This document shows positions 10,501-12,390 of a stretch of DNA of 12,390 bases, in pieces. Positions within the stretch are counted from its first letter, which is position 1, and the number at the start of each line of letters is the position of its first letter. The stretch covers positions 1-12,390 of the forward strand of contig JAFGIZ010000273.1 of the NCBI GenBank assembly GCA_016929365.1. The letters run 5' to 3'. The notes below the pieces were generated by a model that saw nothing but the letters and a program-made list of their open reading frames with translations, had not been told where the DNA came from and did not search any database. Source of the DNA: Lentisphaerota bacterium (lineage in GTDB: Bacteria; Verrucomicrobiota; Kiritimatiellia; UBA8416; JAFGIZ01). Made by a program: the position numbers and the translations under genes.

Positions 10501-11548
10501 GCTCGCCGAGCGCGGCAAGATCGAGCCCGCGCGCGGTCCGCAGCCAGTCGCGGAATCCGGCCTGGCCGGCCGGCGAATAGTCCATGAATTCACCGGAGAG
10601 CATGTGCAGGCCCAGCTCGTCGCCGGGGCGGCCGGCGGTCAGGCGGATGCAGGCCAGGGCGTCGCCCCCGGATGCGCGGAGCCCCGCCAGGGCCGCGAGA
10701 TTGTGGCGATGCACATAGCCCATGGCACGCTCGCCGGCATACAGGCTGAGATGCGTGCCGCCCGCCGGCCCGGCGTAACTGCTGCTCCATCCGGGAATCG
10801 CATAGGGGTCCATCTGACAGACCTGGTCCGGAAAACGCAGGCGCATCCACCAGGGCGCCTGGTGCAGGCCGAAATGAATGTTCGCGGCCAACCCGTGCGC
10901 CCGCGCCTGTTCGAGCGCATACGTGACGGGGAACATGTGCGGCGGGCCGTCCGCCAGGTTGCGAAACCCGAAGTACGGCCCGTTGTGCAACGCGAGGTCC
11001 AGCCCCTGCTCGCGGGCAAAGGCATAACGGGAGCCCAGGCGCTCCGGATCGTAGCGCGCCGACCCCCGCGCGCCGTCCTTGGGATCCAGGGCATGGAAGT
11101 AAACGCCCACCGACCGGTTGTCGAAGAAGTCCAGGCTGGGCGGGTGCCGTGCGGCCGGCGTGAAATCGGCTGTCCCGGCGGCATAGCCGAAGCGATCGAG
11201 CTGTTCCCGCAGCCCGGCCGCGTCCGCGGCCGAGACGACGGCCACCGAGTCGTCCTGCCGGACGACGGCCACCGCGCCGATACCCGGGGCCTGGCGGCCG
11301 CTGCGGCCGGCCCCGAGGTCGAGCGGCTTCCACTCCAGCCCGGCATCCCAGGTCAGGTCGGCCAGGAGCTTGCTCTGCAGGACCGCCGCACGGTCCGCAT
11401 CCTCGCAGGCGAATACCGCCCGGCCGTGACCCGCCGCATCCGCCTCGGGGGTCAGGGTCAGCGCCCCGTACCCGGCCGGCTCCGCGGCCAGGAGCGGCGC
11501 CGCAACCAGGACCGCGACGGCAATCAGAACGCGTTGGAGACGATCCAT
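7583..11548 (-). CDS. Very large exported glycoside-hydrolase-like protein (GH42/clan GH-A-like barrel with several beta-sandwich domains)
   Basis: 1321 residues. The ATG at 11548 begins a clear signal peptide (MDRLQRVLIAVAVLVAAPLL, cleavage near AAA/EPA at 21-24), so it acts outside the cytoplasm. Regions in order: an N-terminal alpha/beta domain (about 28-125), as placed before the barrel in several GH families; TIM-barrel-like sequence (about 145-380) including LSGEFMDYSPAG, FRDWLR and YTSWEQV, which recall GH42-type beta-galactosidases; a GH2-like jelly roll (about 430-535, GVYLNGRDLGG); further barrel-like sequence (about 575-690, YGSSEEGNT, GYGHHNYFYDV); a GATase-like domain (about 690-920, VLDDETLAAIEAYVRAGGIF), as in the GH42 trimerisation domain; and two C-terminal beta-sandwiches (about 1075-1185 and 1190-1320), the first with AYVNGREVGRYRG. 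E320 and E631/E632 are candidate catalytic acids. A start at 11629 would read through a repeat and spoil the signal peptide. Substrate unknown; exact GH family uncertain. Confidence 0.85.
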   Translation of the reverse strand: MDRLQRVLIAVAVLVAAPLLAAEPAGYGALTLTPEADAAGHGRAVFACEDADRAAVLQSKLLADLTWDAGLEWKPLDLGAGRSGRQAPGIGAVAVVRQDDSVAVVSAADAAGLREQLDRFGYAAGTADFTPAARHPPSLDFFDNRSVGVYFHALDPKDGARGSARYDPERLGSRYAFAREQGLDLALHNGPYFGFRNLADGPPHMFPVTYALEQARAHGLAANIHFGLHQAPWWMRLRFPDQVCQMDPYAIPGWSSSYAGPAGGTHLSLYAGERAMGYVHRHNLAALAGLRASGGDALACIRLTAGRPGDELGLHMLSGEFMDYSPAGQAGFRDWLRTARGLDLAALGERWHGDPGRYTSWEQVRMPSCFSFFGDFGDATCNLLEDWLWRPDDPDAAEAEGWGRADYVPGADWTPVDLAPSQKQLFLWGSERVEALRRNGEMTAWFRKTFDPSAWRAAHAGERVYLVANTYDRKPVGVYLNGRDLGGIEPEVAWRGPIALDVTALIADGTNRLCLRVPQGYIHGPVFLTTTKPARYPWLGRHANARFVDLKEWHLDRLTGGWQRLAQPVRARESERPLMFAPGGAWDLADRFGALKREVGFNCIQHTGGGSYYFPWWAGLGYVIGAYGSSEEGNTIRDPARLDAELAWMLLNGYGHHNYFYDVADYREIEQATGWLTRSRRRRELVGKAVWMRPKIAVLRSAREVRLFPYANTALSWDIGRGSLQAVHYNHVYVTETEIRAGRVADYPVLFDSNSPVLDDETLAAIEAYVRAGGIFVALNATGRHGMLEADAWPITRLTGFEVLGERRNMLVTVAEDTTLLPSLAGHSFNGEGIAVNWMGENHARDHAVALRDDAGAGEVLARWEDGAIAAGRRRLGKGQVVVLGSTFWRSASDRAGNGLALNGRIQNLFLGDLFENLGIVRWVDCNREQVWVRRFVTKNGLQEWIMAWNSGMDEPAGLRIAWPAGRAPGRVLELVARRNVDFAYADGRVVLDGVRLPGGELRVFAVDRTGPAGAMAHWLAEKTRTRTRVVPECRIDEADLPPAGMLVLEAFRFRPGGDDDAGWLTESTAAAPWREVGAGFWDDLGCPARGVGYYRTQVEVPGDWADRRVMLAFASFNEPVFLEHATAYVNGREVGRYRGRAWANFDVTEITDALRPGTNDMAFRVEAAEGRGAFVGQVVIYPLERAAEAVAVTAGWRLYTDNVTSAATELPVRAQGRFLAVAAAVPPAWQGHERDILLEFETDSRWIGSVVVNGRPVNFNQFLHPYGEISQAPLYPWVRPGAVNTIELWPYATIPNARGAARAATAPLDLRHVRLVRRAP

Positions 11549-11562
11549 ACGGAACGGAACCC

Positions 11563-11619
11563 TACGGCATGGACATCGGCGGCTCAACAGAATTCCGGCC
11601 CGCTTACAATGAGGCCCTG
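11563..11619 (+). repeat. 57-bp direct repeat, left copy
   Basis: It begins TACGGCATGGACATCGGCGG and ends GAGGCCCTG. It matches 12198-12254 at 52 of 57 positions. It occupies most of the space just upstream of the glycoside-hydrolase start and borders the four-helix-bundle cassette on its left. Confidence 0.9.
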
Positions 11620-11629
11620 AGTTCAACAT
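11618..11629 (+). repeat. 12-bp terminal inverted repeat, left arm
   Basis: TGAGTTCAACAT is the exact reverse complement of 12184-12195. It directly follows the left 57-bp repeat, overlapping it by two bases. Confidence 0.85.
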
Positions 11630-11713
11630 CGCCCAAAATGATGCTCGAAAACCCCAGCAAACATTGGGTTGAGATTTGAATATGGGTGTCCCGTGCCGCT
11701 ATTCTGAACATTC

Positions 11714-11748
11714 AACAGCGAACAGGGAACAGCCAACAGCCAACGCAA
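11714..11748 (+). repeat. Tandem heptamer tract, left (AACAGNN units)
   Basis: Four 7-bp units in phase, AACAGCG, AACAGGG, AACAGCC, AACAGCC, then a degenerate AACGCAA. The tract ends just before the Shine-Dalgarno of the four-helix-bundle gene. Confidence 0.85.
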
Positions 11749-11749
11749 G

Positions 11750-11754
11750 AAGGA
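11750..11754 (+). promoter_or_regulatory. Ribosome binding site that fixes the four-helix-bundle start
   Basis: AAGGA lies nine bases before the ATG at 11764. It supports that start over the upstream in-frame ATG-less or repeat-encoded extension from 11686, whose residues would come from the heptamer repeats. Confidence 0.65.
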
Positions 11755-11763
11755 AACAACAGT

Positions 11764-12150
11764 ATGGCGAAGGCACGTGAGTTCGATTTGCATGACAGAC
11801 TGATTGAGCACGCAGTGAGGATTGTCAAACTCTGTGAGGCCTTGCCAAACAGCAAGACAGGCAAGCATGTCTGCTCTCAGGTCTTGAGAAGTGGCACCGC
11901 TCCGGCACCCAACCACGGTGAGGCTCAGAGCGCCGAGTCTCCCGCAGACTTCGTGCATAAGCTCAAGGTTGCCTTGAAGGAACTGCGCGAAACCGAAACC
12001 TGGCTCACGATCATCATGAAGGCGCAGCTCATCAAGCCGGCGAGCAAGCTCAAACCGCTGCTACAGGAAACCGACGAATTGATCTCGATACTGTATCGGA
12101 GCATCGAAACGGCCAAGAAGAACGCCAGAATGTTGGCTGTTCCTTGTTGA
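11764..12150 (+). CDS. Four-helix-bundle protein of the 23S rRNA intervening-sequence (S23/IVP) family
   Basis: 128 residues, normal length for the family, which is structurally related to the Avd accessory protein of diversity-generating retroelements. Family hallmarks are seen across the protein: FDLHDRLIEHAVRIVKLCEALP (7-28), VCSQVLRSGTAPAPNHGEAQSA (36-57), FVHKLKVALKELRETETWL (63-81) and an amphipathic C-terminal helix (about 95-120). The molecular role of these proteins is not established. Some are encoded in insertions within 23S rRNA genes, but no rRNA is next to this one. It is the only plus-strand gene in the window and is visibly less GC-rich than its neighbours, consistent with separate ancestry. 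The ATG at 11764 has AAGGA nine bases upstream. The last residues, MLAVPC, come from the right heptamer repeats. Confidence 0.9.
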   Translation: MAKAREFDLHDRLIEHAVRIVKLCEALPNSKTGKHVCSQVLRSGTAPAPNHGEAQSAESPADFVHKLKVALKELRETETWLTIIMKAQLIKPASKLKPLLQETDELISILYRSIETAKKNARMLAVPC

Positions 12151-12162
12151 CTGTTGGCTGTT
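12128..12162 (-). repeat. Tandem heptamer tract, right, inverted (NNCTGTT units)
   Basis: Five 7-bp units on the plus strand, GAATGTT, GGCTGTT, CCTTGTT, GACTGTT, GGCTGTT, the reverse complement of the left motif. The first three units, with the first two bases of the fourth, encode the last residues and stop of the four-helix-bundle protein. Confidence 0.85.
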
Positions 12163-12183
12163 CGCATTCGATAGGCTGTCCCA

Positions 12184-12195
12184 ATGTTGAACTCA
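12184..12195 (-). repeat. 12-bp terminal inverted repeat, right arm
   Basis: ATGTTGAACTCA on the plus strand is a perfect 12 of 12 match to the left arm in inverted orientation. It ends two bases before the right 57-bp repeat. Confidence 0.85.
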
Positions 12196-12197
12196 AG

Positions 12198-12254
12198 TAC
12201 GGCATGGACACCGGCGGCTCAACAGAATTCCGGCCCGCCCACGATGGGGCCCTG
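12198..12254 (+). repeat. 57-bp direct repeat, right copy
   Basis: It begins TACGGCATGGACACCGGCGG and ends GGGGCCCTG. All five differences from the left copy are transitions, and this copy always carries the G or C. It borders the cassette on its right. Confidence 0.9.
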
Positions 12255-12390
12255 TGACATGATCATGCGAAGGTTCTGACTCACTCGGCTGATCGCTGCC
12301 GATCCCCGTTCCCAGCTTCGTCGCGCTCTTTGTCTCGATCGTCGTCGTTCTCCATCCTCGTCATGCTCGTTGTCGACGAAGATCGCCACA
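12255..12390. other. Gene-free right end with short-period low-complexity sequence
   Basis: I find no supported gene or RNA here. From about 12330 to 12385 the plus strand is built of pyrimidine-rich CTCGTC/GTCGTC-like steps. A minus-strand frame is open from the right edge to a stop inside the right 57-bp repeat (about 12217), but its translation is a run of Arg, Asp and Glu typical of translated low-complexity DNA, so I do not call it a gene. Confidence 0.4.

Larger units (their letters stand above)
11620..12197 (+). mobile_element. Candidate mobile cassette carrying the four-helix-bundle gene
   Basis: This 578-bp unit lies exactly between the two 57-bp direct repeats, has 12-bp inverted repeats at its ends, inverted heptamer tracts inside, and one gene. 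It encodes no recognisable transposase, so if it moves it must be mobilised in trans or spread by recombination. The mobile nature is inferred from the symmetry and the base composition; the repeats themselves are seen directly. Confidence 0.5.

Noticed and set aside
7754..11620. A 1288-codon open frame on the plus strand opposite the glycoside hydrolase
   Set aside because: It is an antisense shadow caused by high GC. Its translation is Arg/Pro/Gly/His-rich without domains, while the minus-strand frame has a signal peptide and recognisable domains.
11549..11629. 27-residue N-terminal extension of the glycoside hydrolase from an ATG at 11629
   Set aside because: It would translate the 57-bp repeat and put a Cys/Arg-rich segment before an otherwise ideal signal peptide.
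11714..12162. CRISPR-like array from the repeated AACAG motifs
   Set aside because: The units are contiguous 7-mers without spacers and occur as two inverted tracts around one gene.
11623..12167. Minus-strand small frames opposite the four-helix-bundle gene
   Set aside because: They read through the repeats, and the plus strand has the conserved family sequence.

Overview
The window is very GC-rich. Almost all of its coding content is on the minus strand, so the genes read right to left. A TonB-dependent outer-membrane receptor implies a Gram-negative (diderm) cell. A multi-cofactor NAD-linked [FeFe] hydrogenase implies anaerobic, fermentative metabolism. A very large exported glycoside hydrolase and a '23S rRNA-intervening-sequence' four-helix-bundle gene would suit a polysaccharide-degrading anaerobe, for example of the PVC group (Kiritimatiellota, Verrucomicrobiota, Lentisphaerota). 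That taxonomic guess is inference; no rRNA or marker gene is present.

Layout in transcription order: (1) 12390-11549 holds no minus-strand gene. It contains a small plus-strand four-helix-bundle gene (11764-12150) inside a nested repeat cassette: a 57-bp direct repeat on each side, then a 12-bp inverted repeat, then inverted tracts of 7-bp repeats. (2) 11548-7583 is a 1321-residue secreted multidomain glycoside-hydrolase-like protein. (3) A 102-bp gap (7582-7481) carries an AT-rich palindrome that closely matches the Rex (NADH/NAD+ redox repressor) operator, followed by a plausible promoter. (4) 7480-1 is a tightly packed operon: a Cache-domain sensor histidine kinase, a NuoF-like subunit (HydB/HndC), the [FeFe] hydrogenase catalytic subunit (HydA/HndD), a NuoE-like subunit (HydC/HndA), a stand-alone response-regulator receiver, and a TonB-dependent receptor cut by the left edge. 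Three of the five junctions are ATGA stop/start overlaps and the other two have gaps of 4 and 5 bases.

The three hydrogenase subunits form the set known from cytoplasmic trimeric, often electron-bifurcating (group A3) hydrogenases, which exchange electrons among H2, NAD(H) and ferredoxin. The notable point is the packaging. A sensor kinase opens the operon, a lone receiver follows the enzyme genes, an outer-membrane transporter comes last, and a Rex-like site sits in front of everything. This suggests a hydrogenase module with NADH-level control and a coupled extracellular signalling and uptake branch. The H-cluster maturases HydE, HydF and HydG are not in the window.
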